From Psychrobacter sp. NG254 (GTDB taxonomy: Bacteria; Pseudomonadota; Gammaproteobacteria; Pseudomonadales; Moraxellaceae), in contig NZ_JADHDA010000005.1 in the NCBI RefSeq assembly GCF_015277735.1, positions 124,001 through 188,000 on the forward strand: 64,000 nt of DNA, in the 5' to 3' direction. Below are positions 37,235 through 46,554 of the stretch, one piece after another. Below the pieces are notes generated by a model, which saw only the letters and a list, made by a program, of their open reading frames with translations, was not told the DNA's origin and made no database searches. The number at the start of each line of letters is the position of its first letter. Position 1 is the stretch's first letter. The position numbers were made by a program, and so were the translations under genes.

Positions 37235-37788
37235 CCTTATTATTGTTTTATATTTATATTTTTCTCAGGTTTGATAATAAGTCAGCTAAAACCTAAGCTG
37301 TTCATCAGCATGTTATAAAGGTTTTAAGGGATTTACAGGTAGGTTATTGTAAATATGACTTTTCTACATATTATTATATTTTCATCAGCAATCTTTCTGC
37401 GCATCTAGAAGTAACACGCTAGCGGTGATTTTTTGGTAATTAAAGATTTTTAACCGTCATCATCGCTATCAAAATGCCACTTATCTCTTTGATTAAATTA
37501 AAAAATAATGAGTTGAATAAAGAGCTATTGTAAGAATTTAGCAACAAAGTTAGCTTTGAAACATTTTGAAATAACTATTTAAAATCAGGGGTTTGCAGGG
37601 TGGTACGACAGGTTCGGGCAAGCTTAGGTATCATAAACTCACAAAGTACGTCTATACCTTCAACAGATTAATCTCTAATAGTTGATATACTGAATCGTAA
37701 GTTAGCAAAGCAAGATTACTTTTAGGTTAAGTAAGCAGAAAAATAGAATAAAAAGTAAACAAGGATAAACAATAGAGAGGTATTTGAT
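37235..37788. other. Divergent intergenic region nadR/pspC
   Basis: 554 bp with no convincing gene. It should contain the promoters of nadR and pspC. I see no clear RNA element or repeat. Confidence 0.4.
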
Positions 37789-38001
37789 TTGGCTAAGTTA
37801 GCAAAATTACATCGCTCGCAAAACAATCGTATGATCGCGGGTGTGATGGGCGGTATCGCAGAGTACGCAGGTTGGTCTCCGACATGGGTGAGATTATTAT
37901 TCGTTATCATTTCATCACTGAGCGCAGCAGTACCCGGTATCCTAATTTATATTGTCTTGTGGATAGTGATGCCAAAAGCCAACAGTCAGTCCTATCAGTA
38001 A
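37789..38001 (+). CDS. PspC-domain small membrane protein
   Basis: A 70-residue protein starting at TTG 37789, which has AGAGG 8 bases upstream. LHRSQNNRMIAGVMGGIAEYAGWSPTWVRLLFVIISSL is the PspC domain, with one strong membrane helix (VRLLFVIISSLSAAVPGILIYIVLWIV). PspC proteins act in envelope stress and membrane protection. It is monocistronic; no pspA or pspB is adjacent. Confidence 0.88.
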   Translation: MAKLAKLHRSQNNRMIAGVMGGIAEYAGWSPTWVRLLFVIISSLSAAVPGILIYIVLWIVMPKANSQSYQ

Positions 38002-38410
38002 AGTCATCCTGATAGCTGTATATAAAAAGTAGATAAAGAATCGAAGTTGTATTGAAAGAAACGAAATTAAAAAAAGCTACGTTAAAAGTAATCAACCGAA
38101 AAGCAGTTCTCCAAAAAATAAAAAGCCTGAATAATCAGGATGCCCAAGACACAATTTTCCTCCTGCCCGAATGCTAACGCATTTGGGTATTTTTTTATTT
38201 ATCATACCAGTACTTTTTCTATGGCGATTTGCTCACAAATCACTCGTATAACCGAGTATTTATGTCAGCTATGCAAATTTAGTTGACGTAAATATGGATA
38301 AAATAGTCAATTTTTAGTAAGGTGAGCAGGCAAATAGAGTCGTTGCCAAATAGGCAGACGAGTGCTATCAGAGATTTATTTAATCATCCTCATTTCACAG
38401 TGACTTTACT
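38002..38410. other. Intergenic region between pspC and glyQ
   Basis: 409 bp. It holds a small hairpin CCTGA/TCAGG at 38126-38139, the terminator below, and presumably the glyQS promoter. No T-box or glycine riboswitch pattern was recognised. Confidence 0.5.
38165..38197 (+). terminator. Rho-independent terminator upstream of glyQ
   Basis: CCCGAATG/CATTTGGG stem with loop CTAACG and a run of seven T. It may end pspC transcription, 160 bp after its stop, or a small transcript. Confidence 0.85.
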
Positions 38411-39463
38411 ATGAAAACCGAAACTACAACATCCCAAGCGACAACCTCGATGACACAAGATAAAGATGCTCAACCGATGACGTTTCAAGATTTAATCCTA
38501 ACCCTACAGAACTATTGGGCCGATAAGGGCTGCGTGATATTGCAGCCTTATGATATGGAGGTCGGTGCAGGTACCTTTCACACTGCGACGTTTTTGCGTT
38601 CGCTAGGTCCTGAGCGCTGGAATGCTGCCTATGTTCAGCCATCTCGCCGTCCTACGGATGGGCGTTATGGTGACAATCCAAACCGCTTACAGCATTATTA
38701 TCAGTTCCAAGTTGTACTAAAGCCGAATCCACCTAATATCCAAGAGCTATATTTAGACTCACTACGAGCCATTGGTATTGATCCATTGGTGCATGATGTG
38801 CGCTTTGTAGAAGATAACTGGGAATCGCCAACGCTTGGTGCATGGGGACTTGGTTGGGAGATTTGGCTAAACGGTATGGAAGTCACGCAGTTTACGTACT
38901 TCCAGCAAGTTGGTGGTATAGAGTGTTTCCCAGTCACTGGCGAAATCACTTACGGCCTTGAGCGCTTGGCGATGTATGTACAAGGTGTCGATAGCGTCTA
39001 TGATTTGGTCTGGGCAGATGGTGAGTTTGGCCGTGTCACGTACGGTGATGTGTTCCATCAAAATGAAGTCGAGCAGTCTACCTATAATTTTGAGCACGCT
39101 GATGTGCCAATGATGGGGCAGATGTTTGATTTTTATGAGCAACAAGCCGACAAGCTGGTTGAGGCAGGATTGCCACTACCAGCTTATGAAATGGTATTAA
39201 AAGCATCTCATGCGTTTAACTTGCTTGACGCACGCGGCGCTATTTCAGTGACTGAGCGTCAGCGTTTTATCCTACGTGTACGTACCCTTGCTCGTAAGGT
39301 TGCTTTCGGTTATGTCGAAGCACGCGCTAAATTGGGCTTCCCCTTGGCAGATGAAGAACATCGTCAAGCGGCGCTCGATAAGTATTTGCCAAAAGAAGAC
39401 GTGGCGGCAGACAGCATAGCAACAGAAAGTACTGATACTAAACAATCTACTAACGATAAATAG
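38411..39463 (+). CDS. glyQ: Glycyl-tRNA synthetase alpha chain
   Basis: Catalytic subunit of the bacterial tetrameric glycyl-tRNA synthetase. [44 protein letters not shown] is the hallmark start of the class II domain. At 350 residues it exceeds the usual ~300: the first ~22 residues and the last ~35 ([24 protein letters not shown]) are low-complexity extras. Translation could begin at an inner Met such as residue 14. glyS follows 9 bp downstream. Identification is firm. Confidence 0.97.
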   Translation: MKTETTTSQATTSMTQDKDAQPMTFQDLILTLQNYWADKGCVILQPYDMEVGAGTFHTATFLRSLGPERWNAAYVQPSRRPTDGRYGDNPNRLQHYYQFQVVLKPNPPNIQELYLDSLRAIGIDPLVHDVRFVEDNWESPTLGAWGLGWEIWLNGMEVTQFTYFQQVGGIECFPVTGEITYGLERLAMYVQGVDSVYDLVWADGEFGRVTYGDVFHQNEVEQSTYNFEHADVPMMGQMFDFYEQQADKLVEAGLPLPAYEMVLKASHAFNLLDARGAISVTERQRFILRVRTLARKVAFGYVEARAKLGFPLADEEHRQAALDKYLPKEDVAADSIATESTDTKQSTNDK

Positions 39464-39472
39464 GAGCATCCC

Positions 39473-41566
39473 ATGAGTACTATTCTATTTGAACTGGGGT
39501 GTGAAGAGCTACCTCCAAAAAGCCTAAAACCATTACGTGATGCGCTACAAACTAGTGTCACCGAGCAGTTGACGGCAGCAGATATTACCTTTGATAGTAT
39601 CAAAGCTTTTGCTGCTCCGCGTCGTTTGGCGATTCAGATTCAAGGTATTAGCGACAAGCAGCCAGATCGTACTGAGCAAAAACGTGGCCCTGCGATCAAA
39701 GCAGCATTCGATGCAGAGGGTAATCCAACCCGCGCGGCGACAGGCTTTGCTAAAGGTTTGGGTATTGAAGCCAGTGAGCTGACGACCATCAACACTGATA
39801 AAGGCAATTATGTTGGCTTTGAACAAACTATTCAAGGTCAAGCAACTACTGAGCTACTGCCTGCTATTTTCCAAACTGCGTTAGATAATTTGCCGATAGC
39901 TAAGCGTATGCGTTCAGGTGCGAGTCGCAATGAATTTGTGCGTCCCGTCCAGTGGGCGGTATTGATGCAGAATGATACTGTCATTGATGCCTCTATCCAA
40001 GGGCATCAGACTGGTACGCAAACGCGTGGTCATCGCTTCCATAGCCCTGACTACCATAATATTGCTCATGCCAACGACTATGAGCAACTGCTCGATGGTC
40101 TAAAGGTAGTAGTGGATTTTGATAAGCGTCAAATGCTGATCAAGAACCAAGTCAAAGCATTAGCAGATGAAGTCAATTCAGATGCCATCGTGCCACAGGC
40201 ATTATTAGATGAAGTCACCGCGTTGGTTGATTTCCCAATTGCTCTAAGAGCAAGCTTTGAGGCGCGTTTCTTACAAGTACCGCAAGAAGCACTTATCTCA
40301 ACTATGCAAGCGGATCAAAAGTATTTTTGCTTAACCGATAAGGCTGGCAAGCTGCAACCTTACTTTATCTTTATTACCAATATTGAGTCAAAAGATCCCA
40401 ATCAGATTATTGAAGGTAATGAAAAAGTCGTGCGTCCACGTTTGGCTGATGCAGAGTTTTTCTTCTTACAAGATCAAAAGCAGCCATTGTTTGCGCTCAC
40501 AGAGAGCCTGAAAAATCGTGTATTCCAAGACAAATTGGGTACGATTTGGGAGAAGTCTGAGCGTATTGCCAAACTTGCCGCCTTTATCGCTACCTTGATG
40601 CAGCAGCAGGGCATTGATATTAGTATTGATGAAGCAGTACGTGCGGGCATTTTGTCTAAAGCAGATTTGGCCAGCTCACTGGTTGGTGAGTATCCTGAAT
40701 TGCAAGGTATTGCAGGTACGTATTATGCGCATTTGAATAACGAGCCAGAAGCGGTCGCAGCCAGTTTAGAAGAGCAATATCTGCCGAAATTCAGCGGTGA
40801 TGTATTACCTCAGACACCGATTGGTATTTGCTTAGCATTGGCTGACCGTTTGGACACATTGGTTGGTATTTTTGCGATTGACCAAGCACCGACGGGTTCA
40901 AAAGATCCGTTTAGCCTACGTCGTTCTGCTATTGGTATTTTGCGTATTTTGATTGAAAAGCAGTTGCCGATTAATTTGGTAGCGCTCGTTGAGCAAGCGA
41001 TTAAAGGCTATAGCGATGCTGAAGGTAGCAAGATTGAAAAAATGGGTGATACTTTTACGCAAGTTATGGCATTTTTAAACTCGCGCTATCGTGCGATGTA
41101 TACCGAGCAAGGCGTTAGCGTTGATACGATTCAGGCAGTGCAAGCGATTAACCCGCATATGCCACTTGATTTTGATCAGCGTATCCGTGCAGTGCAAGCA
41201 TTTAGCGAGCTGTCACAAGCGTCGATGTTGGCTGACTCGAACAAACGTGTTGCCAACATCTTGGCAAAGTCAGAAGTGAGCGTGGCTGATACAGTCGACG
41301 AAGCGCTACTATCTGAGACTGCTGAGCAAAATTTATATACGAATGTGAAGCAAGCACAGACAGTGGTACAACCATTACTAGAGCAGGCTGACTATACGCA
41401 AGTATTGCAAACGCTTGCTAGCTTAGATGAGCCGTTGACACAGTTCTTTGACGGTGTGATGGTTAATAGTGAAGATGCTGCGCTTAAAAACAATCGCTTG
41501 GCATTGTTAAAACAGGTTCGTGCGTTGTTCTTGACTGTGGCTGATATTAGCGAGCTACAACTGTAA
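39473..41566 (+). CDS. glyS: Glycyl-tRNA synthetase beta chain
   Basis: Beta subunit with a B3/4-like, HD-like and anticodon-binding organisation, 697 residues. The N-terminus ILFELGCEELPPKSLKPLRDAL and GPAIKAAFDAEGNPTRAATGFAKG are typical; the C-terminus carries the anticodon-binding domain (FDGVMVNSEDAALKNNRLALLKQV). AGGAG precedes ATG, 9 bp after glyQ. A strong terminator follows. It completes the glyQS operon. Confidence 0.97.
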   Translation: MSTILFELGCEELPPKSLKPLRDALQTSVTEQLTAADITFDSIKAFAAPRRLAIQIQGISDKQPDRTEQKRGPAIKAAFDAEGNPTRAATGFAKGLGIEASELTTINTDKGNYVGFEQTIQGQATTELLPAIFQTALDNLPIAKRMRSGASRNEFVRPVQWAVLMQNDTVIDASIQGHQTGTQTRGHRFHSPDYHNIAHANDYEQLLDGLKVVVDFDKRQMLIKNQVKALADEVNSDAIVPQALLDEVTALVDFPIALRASFEARFLQVPQEALISTMQADQKYFCLTDKAGKLQPYFIFITNIESKDPNQIIEGNEKVVRPRLADAEFFFLQDQKQPLFALTESLKNRVFQDKLGTIWEKSERIAKLAAFIATLMQQQGIDISIDEAVRAGILSKADLASSLVGEYPELQGIAGTYYAHLNNEPEAVAASLEEQYLPKFSGDVLPQTPIGICLALADRLDTLVGIFAIDQAPTGSKDPFSLRRSAIGILRILIEKQLPINLVALVEQAIKGYSDAEGSKIEKMGDTFTQVMAFLNSRYRAMYTEQGVSVDTIQAVQAINPHMPLDFDQRIRAVQAFSELSQASMLADSNKRVANILAKSEVSVADTVDEALLSETAEQNLYTNVKQAQTVVQPLLEQADYTQVLQTLASLDEPLTQFFDGVMVNSEDAALKNNRLALLKQVRALFLTVADISELQL

Positions 41567-41610
41567 TTCTGCTAAAACCTGATTGTTATTTTAACCTGAT
41601 TATTGTTTTT

Positions 41611-41649
41611 AAAGAAAAACCTGGCTTATCATGGCCAGGTTTTTCTTTT
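41611..41649 (+). terminator. Rho-independent terminator after glyS
   Basis: AAAGAAAAACCTGGC/GCCAGGTTTTTCTTT stem with a short loop, 45 bp after the stop. Confidence 0.95.
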
Positions 41650-41881
41650 ATAAAGCAGCGTCATTAGTTGGTACGGTCATTTATAAGCACAGCCATTTTT
41701 TAGAAGTGTCATTCAGTGAATTTATTCTACAATTCAGTGTCATCAGCAATTAAACGGTAAAGGCATTGTATTGTCGCTATTATTGACGGTAAAATTTATC
41801 TTATCAAAACGTCACGAATAATCATTGGCTGAGCTGTTTTAGCCATTTCTCACGTTTATCCCTCATTGAAGGAGCATTGCC
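41650..41881. other. Leader region of the PP0621-like gene
   Basis: A short non-coding stretch between the glyS terminator and a GTG-start gene; presumably its promoter. Nothing else was recognised. Confidence 0.4.
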
Positions 41882-42199
41882 GTGTTTGCCGTTATTATTG
41901 TTATCCTCATTATTTGGGCATCGATGTGGGCTTTTTATAAGTTTATGTACCCACGCGCACCCAAAAGCATGATGCCAAAAGAAGGTGATGTGACCACACC
42001 GCGCCAGTGCAATTTTTGTGGCAACAGCTTGGCTGAATATCGCGGTGTACTCGAAACCGGTCAGACTACGCCAAGCGTGGCGACAGATAGAGATGGTAAT
42101 ACTGACGCTGATAGTAAAGGCAGTCAGGAGTTGTTCTTTTGCAACTATGAGCATCAAGCAGACTTTCACGCCGGCAAGACTTATAAACCTTATGCGTAA
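41882..42199 (+). CDS. PP0621-family small membrane-anchored protein
   Basis: A 105-residue protein starting at GTG 41882, with AAGGAG 8 bases upstream. One N-terminal membrane helix (FAVIIVILIIWASMWAFYKFMY), then a zinc-ribbon-like domain with CNFC (residues 42-45) and a third Cys in ELFFCNYEHQADF. This is the usual layout of the PP0621 family. Between the Cys pairs lies an acidic Ser/Thr loop longer than usual. Function unknown. Confidence 0.75.
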   Translation: MFAVIIVILIIWASMWAFYKFMYPRAPKSMMPKEGDVTTPRQCNFCGNSLAEYRGVLETGQTTPSVATDRDGNTDADSKGSQELFFCNYEHQADFHAGKTYKPYA

Positions 42200-42218
42200 G
42201 TAGATAAATGACTGACAT

Positions 42219-42253
42219 AAAAAAGCGCTTAGCTTTATTGGCTAGGCGCTTAT
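42219..42253. terminator. Bidirectional terminator between the PP0621-like gene and zapA
   Basis: AAGCGCTTAGC/GCTAGGCGCTT stem; A run on the left serves the minus strand, a weak T-rich run lies on the right. Confidence 0.75.
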
Positions 42254-42276
42254 TGACTTAATAAAGTACGATGCAT

Positions 42277-42723
42277 TTACAGAATAGAGTGTGCGTCTTT
42301 CATGATTTTATTGAGTAATGCTTCAGATTGTTTGCTTTGCTGCATACGATCTTCGTCACTTCTTTGATTGGCATGGATTTTTTCATACAAATTCAAGCAG
42401 CACAGTACCAATAGGCTCTCTTGACTGAGGCTAGGTGCTTCTTTTTTTAGATCAAGGGCATGATTATTTATATAAGAGACCGCTGACATTAGCTCTTCTT
42501 GCTCGTGTACTGGGCAATAGATGGGGTAGGTCACACCTGCAATCGCGATATGGACCTTTTTGATTTGTGGCTCAACAGGCTTAGTCGGTTTGATTGTTGC
42601 TTGAGATACTGTGCTGGCTGTGCCTGCTCCGGTAGAGTTGGTTTTTTGAGATTGCGCCCTTATATCTTGCGCTTGGTTATTGTTTGGCTGTTTTTCTATC
42701 AGTTTTTTTTGGTCATCAGTCAT
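42277..42723 (-). CDS. zapA: Cell division protein ZapA
   Basis: FtsZ-ring stabilising protein. The ZapA domain occupies residues ~52-148 (VHIAIAGVTYPIYCPVHEQEELMSAVSYINNHALDLKKEAPSLSQESLLVLCCLNLYEKI). Residues 1-50 form a Gln/Asn/Thr-rich tail; typical ZapA is ~100 residues. AGGA precedes the ATG. The coiled-coil gene lies upstream on the same strand, the ygfB gene divergently beyond it, as in many gammaproteobacteria. Confidence 0.9.
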   Translation of the reverse strand: MTDDQKKLIEKQPNNNQAQDIRAQSQKTNSTGAGTASTVSQATIKPTKPVEPQIKKVHIAIAGVTYPIYCPVHEQEELMSAVSYINNHALDLKKEAPSLSQESLLVLCCLNLYEKIHANQRSDEDRMQQSKQSEALLNKIMKDAHSIL

Positions 42724-42760
42724 GATTAATCCTAGCGTATGTGGTCAATGAAATAAGTGA

Positions 42761-42867
42761 TATAGTCAAATCTATACAAATCCGTTACGTCGTCATCCTC
42801 GCTAAGCATACTAATGTATAACTTGCACTCGGTTCCCTTGTATCGAAATTATATTGAACCGACTATA
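42761..42867. repeat. 107-bp inverted-repeat element, copy 2
   Basis: Same length as copy 1 at 21339-21445, starting TATAGTCA and ending CGACTATA (one end mismatch). The central part, including the stretch from CATCCTCGCTAAG through ACTTGCACTCGG, is identical. It sits between zapA and the coiled-coil gene and may affect their transcription. Confidence 0.8.
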
Positions 42868-42935
42868 CGAGTATGACAGGTCGTGCTGAGTAGCTAGATG
42901 AACGGTTTGTTTGTATCATCCGTTACCGCTAATGA

Positions 42936-43376
42936 TTAACCTTCCGCTTGGTCAATCAGCGTGAGACGTTGTAGTACCACCTGTGTACGTTCAGCTGCCA
43001 GCTGGTTTTTCTTTTGCAGCTCACTGTTCTGTTGTTTGATATCACTGTATTGCTGTTTGAGTTCGTTATTATGCTTTTGCAGGTCGCTATTTTGTTGTTG
43101 CAATTGGCTGATTTCTTTTTGTTGTTTGTCTTGATCTTCACCAATCATATGATGTGCTTCTGCTAGGCTTTGATAGCGCTTGTCGAGATCATTCAATTGT
43201 TTTTTAGCAGCATCACGTTCGCTATGACTGGTATCAAGCTTGGTTTTTAAGGCGGTGAACTCTTTTGAATCAGTAACAGGATGTTGTTTTAGGCTGCTAA
43301 GTTCAGCACTGACAAGCTGATACTGTTTTTTGATGTCGAGTACCATTTTTTCTAATATTCTAAGTTGGTCATACAT
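42936..43376 (-). CDS. Coiled-coil protein, TIGR02449/ZapB-like
   Basis: A 146-residue, almost wholly coiled-coil protein with Gln/Asn-rich heptads (residues ~70-130) and an N-terminal MYDQLRILEKMVLDIKKQY segment. In Pseudomonas a shorter TIGR02449 coiled-coil gene lies between zapA and ygfB, as here. A role in the Z ring is likely from context. AAGGAT lies 11 bases before ATG. The 107-bp repeat separates it from zapA. Confidence 0.68.
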   Translation of the reverse strand: MYDQLRILEKMVLDIKKQYQLVSAELSSLKQHPVTDSKEFTALKTKLDTSHSERDAAKKQLNDLDKRYQSLAEAHHMIGEDQDKQQKEISQLQQQNSDLQKHNNELKQQYSDIKQQNSELQKKNQLAAERTQVVLQRLTLIDQAEG

Positions 43377-43586
43377 AGTCAGTTTTTATCCTTAACAAGT
43401 AAGCGTGAATGAGTTTTGTTCGCTGCATTTAATAATGCCATAGGTGACCGCATAATATCTATATCAACAAAGTAATTACAAGCATGAGGCTTGGTATTTT
43501 TACTTTTATTCGTGGGTGATTTGTCTAGGACATCTTGCCGCGACTGTTTTTACTTTATAAGCAAATCAATTACTAGGATCTCTATT

Positions 43587-44240
43587 ATGAATGATAATAT
43601 CTCTGGCTGGAACACTTGGTTGACTGCGTTTGACGATTGGACCGATGTGTCTATCAGCGAGGTGCATGGCATGATGACAGGGCTGATGACGGCTTGTAAT
43701 GCCCCTGATGAGGCCGTCTGGGCCAAGGTGTTTGAAGAGCTAAGTTTTTCATCGCTACCTGATGAAGCATTGACCTTATTGACAGAAGAAGCCGAAGACA
43801 CTGTGTTTCAGCTAAAAGATAAAGATGATGCGTATTCTTATACACCGCTGGTGCCAGATGATGAACATGACTTATACGAGCGCGTGATGGCATTGAAACA
43901 GTGGGCAAACGGTTTTATGACCGGTTTTGGTATCACCGACTGTGGCCTCACCAAGGAAGAAAATGAGATGCTGTCTGATTTGGCCAAAATCGGTGGCATT
44001 CGCTTAGAAGACGACGAAGATTTTGAAGGCGGCGAAGAGTCTTATTTGTATATCTATGAATTTGCGCGCATGGTACCAGTTAGTTTTGCCACACGTAAGC
44101 GCAAGGCCGTTAAAGACATCGCGCTAATCGCTGGACTGTCTATCGATGCAAAAACTACCAAAGAGCTACAAGCAGAAGGAAAACTGCCAAAGCCAATGCC
44201 ACCAGTGGTTGATGCGATGAATCAAAATAACCCATCATAA
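43587..44240 (+). CDS. YgfB-family UPF0149 protein
   Basis: A 217-residue cytoplasmic protein of the UPF0149 family. It starts at ATG 43587 (AGGA ahead); the longer frame from 43491 is not credible. The core WLTAFDDWTDVSISEVHGMMTGLMTACN, and QWANGFMTGFGI are family signatures. Pseudomonas YgfB affects ampDh3 expression and beta-lactam resistance; whether that applies here is open. It is divergent from the coiled-coil/zapA pair and 33 bp upstream of argE. Confidence 0.88.
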   Translation: MNDNISGWNTWLTAFDDWTDVSISEVHGMMTGLMTACNAPDEAVWAKVFEELSFSSLPDEALTLLTEEAEDTVFQLKDKDDAYSYTPLVPDDEHDLYERVMALKQWANGFMTGFGITDCGLTKEENEMLSDLAKIGGIRLEDDEDFEGGEESYLYIYEFARMVPVSFATRKRKAVKDIALIAGLSIDAKTTKELQAEGKLPKPMPPVVDAMNQNNPS

Positions 44241-44273
44241 GGCGAATTTGACACCTCATAATAAGGATGTTTT

Positions 44274-45503
44274 ATGACTAAGAATGTTAATAGTAATGAT
44301 GATCAGCCGAACAGTACGGCATATCCCTCCCAAAGTCTCGATTGGCTGACACGCCTTATCGCCTTTGATACGGTCAGCCGCCATTCTAATTTGGCTTTGA
44401 TTGAAGACATACAAAGCTATTGTGAGCAATTGGGTTTGACGGTCGACTTGACCTTTAACGATGCCAAAACCAAGGCCAATATGTTTGTGACAGTACCTGC
44501 GGGCAAAAACGCTGATATCGTGAATAATGGTCTGGTCTTGTCTGGTCATACGGATGTGGTACCAGTCGATGGTCAAGACTGGTCGTCAGATCCATTCATT
44601 GCGACGATACGCGGCGATAAGCTCTATGGCCGCGGGTCTTGTGACATGAAAGGCTTTATCGCTTGTGCGCTGAGTCTATTGCCACAGGCGGTGCAGCTAT
44701 CAAATAATGGTCAGCTGCGTCGACCACTGCATTTGGCCTTATCGTTTGATGAAGAGGTTGGCTGTTTGGGTGCGCCATTGATATTGGCTGACCTAAAAGC
44801 CCGAGGCATCACGCCTGACTATTGTATCGTGGGTGAGCCGACCAATATGGCAATGGTGGTTGCGCATAAAGGTATCTCCATTTATCGTTGCCGTGTGCAT
44901 GGTAAGTCAGCGCATTCATCGCTGACGGCGCAAGGGGTCAATGCCATCAGCTATGCCAGTCGCTTGGTTGGCTATGTGGATGCATTGGCAGAAACGCTTA
45001 GCGCTCGTGATGATGGTGATGCGCTGTTCACGGTGCCTTATTCAACCTTGTCAGTCGGTACGATACAAGGCGGTACAGCGACCAACATCGTGCCCAATCT
45101 GTGTGAATTCACCTTTGATTATCGTAACCTGCCGTACATGACGCAAGACGATATCCTAGAGCCAATTCAAGCAAAGGTGGCAGAGCTAACGGCTCAAATG
45201 CAAGCACGCGCGCCAGAGACGGGTATTGAGCTATTACAAGAAGTGAGTGTGCCAGCAATGACCGATAATGACAGCGCTGAGCTGCAATCATTGATAGCGG
45301 CACTGACAGGGGATGACAAACGCCAAAAAGTGGCTTATGCGACAGAAGGTGGTCAGTTTACCAATGCGGGTATTCCAACGATTATCTGTGGCCCTGGCAG
45401 TATTGAGCAGGCTCACAAAGCAGATGAATATGTTGAGCTAAGTGAGATGACACACTGTGATGCATTTTTGCAGAAATTGCTAGACAGCTGCGCCAGTAAA
45501 TAA
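44274..45503 (+). CDS. argE: Acetylornithine deacetylase ArgE
   Basis: Zinc-dependent M20 deacetylase of arginine biosynthesis (N-acetylornithine to ornithine). Metal motifs: SGHTDVVPVDGQDW (~residues 89-102), YGRGSCDMKGF (~118-128), and DEEVGCLGAP (~160-169, with the catalytic Glu pair). TEGGQFTNAGIPTIICGPG (~359) is the C-terminal lid region. 409 residues is slightly over E. coli ArgE. AAGGA precedes ATG and ygfB is 33 bp upstream, so they may share a transcript. Confidence 0.93.
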   Translation: MTKNVNSNDDQPNSTAYPSQSLDWLTRLIAFDTVSRHSNLALIEDIQSYCEQLGLTVDLTFNDAKTKANMFVTVPAGKNADIVNNGLVLSGHTDVVPVDGQDWSSDPFIATIRGDKLYGRGSCDMKGFIACALSLLPQAVQLSNNGQLRRPLHLALSFDEEVGCLGAPLILADLKARGITPDYCIVGEPTNMAMVVAHKGISIYRCRVHGKSAHSSLTAQGVNAISYASRLVGYVDALAETLSARDDGDALFTVPYSTLSVGTIQGGTATNIVPNLCEFTFDYRNLPYMTQDDILEPIQAKVAELTAQMQARAPETGIELLQEVSVPAMTDNDSAELQSLIAALTGDDKRQKVAYATEGGQFTNAGIPTIICGPGSIEQAHKADEYVELSEMTHCDAFLQKLLDSCASK

Positions 45504-45515
45504 TGTATTAAAATA

Positions 45516-45691
45516 CTAGGGCATGTCCTCAATTCAATCGACAGTCATCTAAATGGGTTAAAAATGGCTAAATCTTGCCAAACGGCGTCAAATAGCTGAC
45601 TAATATCCCGATATTATCTGCGCTATTTTCCTTGTTTGACTACAATTTATCTCATTTTTATCACCATTTTTAAAATGAGGACACGCCCTAG
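45516..45691. mobile_element. 176-bp non-autonomous element with IS5-like ends
   Basis: Ends are CTAGGGCATGTCCTCA and TGAGGACACGCCCTAG, imperfect 16-bp terminal inverted repeats with one mismatch. The outer CTAG occurs at both sides and may be target duplication. No ORF inside. Similar GGGCRTGTCCTCA ends occur in IS5-family elements; assignment is by resemblance. A decayed copy is at 13240-13332 and a single end at 53173. Confidence 0.7.
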
Positions 45692-45807
45692 ACATAAGTA
45701 TATAATATGAGTAAGTATAAATAATACCGCCTAAATGGCGGTATTATTTTTTGGTAATGTAGCGACTCTTACAAGGGTTACTGATATATACATAGTAGGG
45801 GTTTGTT

Positions 45808-46554
45808 GTGACTTGGCATCTGTTTGCATTATTTTTCGCCAGTACGTTTTTTATCTCGGCGACCCCTGGTCCGAACATGCTACTAGCATTCCAGTATGGT
45901 ATGAACTATGGCGTGAAGCGAACGCTGTGGACGCTAGCAGGGTTAAGTCTGGGTCTGTTTATACTCCTCCTCTCGACCCTGCTTGGACTCGATGTGATCA
46001 GTCGCCAGTCACCTTGGCTATTGACGATTATCAAAGCAGTTGGCGCGGCGTATTTGATCTATCTAGGTATCGGCTCATGGCGCGATGCGGGTGATGGTAG
46101 CTTAATGAAAGACGCTCGCGAAATGAGTGAAGACGTCGCAGAGGAATACTTTGCGTTTGACAGTGATAGTGACAGTGAAAGCAAAGCTAATATACTGCAG
46201 CCACGCTCGCTATCTAGCGCGGCAGTCAAAGTATCTCCAAGTAATACGACCTTATTTCGTACAGGTGTCTGGGTATCCTTATCTAATCCTAAGGCCATCC
46301 TGTTCTTCGCGGCATTTTTTCCGAAGTTTATCAATTTTAGTGCGCCACTATGGCCGCAATATGTCTTCTTAACCCTAGGCTTATTTTTGAGTGAGACAAT
46401 TTGGCAGATTATTTATACCTTAGGTGGTAAAAAGCTCGCAAGCTGGCTAGATGTCGGTAATCGCCTAGCTTGGCTCAATCGTGGTTGCGGAGTGATATTT
46501 ATAATCATTGCTGCAGCTTTATTGGCTGAAGTATTAAATAGCTTTATGATTTAA
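45808..46554 (+). CDS. LysE/RhtB-family amino acid exporter
   Basis: Inner-membrane exporter of 248 residues, six membrane helices expected. The N-terminus FFISATPGPNMLLAFQYGMNYGVKRTLWTLAGLSLGLF is the LysE signature, and GVWVSLSNPKAILFFAAFFPKF the second half. Between helices 3 and 4 is an acidic insertion (residues ~98-150, including FDSDSDSESK), longer than in typical ~205-residue members. It starts at GTG 45808 with TAGGGG at 7 bases. Substrate unknown. Confidence 0.9.
   Translation: MTWHLFALFFASTFFISATPGPNMLLAFQYGMNYGVKRTLWTLAGLSLGLFILLLSTLLGLDVISRQSPWLLTIIKAVGAAYLIYLGIGSWRDAGDGSLMKDAREMSEDVAEEYFAFDSDSDSESKANILQPRSLSSAAVKVSPSNTTLFRTGVWVSLSNPKAILFFAAFFPKFINFSAPLWPQYVFLTLGLFLSETIWQIIYTLGGKKLASWLDVGNRLAWLNRGCGVIFIIIAAALLAEVLNSFMI

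Noticed and set aside
37501..37700. Possible small RNA in the nadR/pspC gap
   Set aside because: No promoter plus terminator pair or conserved structure could be seen.
38002..38410. A glycine riboswitch or T-box before glyQ
   Set aside because: No conserved tandem aptamer or T-box sequence was seen; only two simple hairpins.
43491..43586. Longer ygfB start at 43491
   Set aside because: The extension is hydrophobic/cysteine-rich, unlike the family, and ATG 43587 has its own ribosome site.
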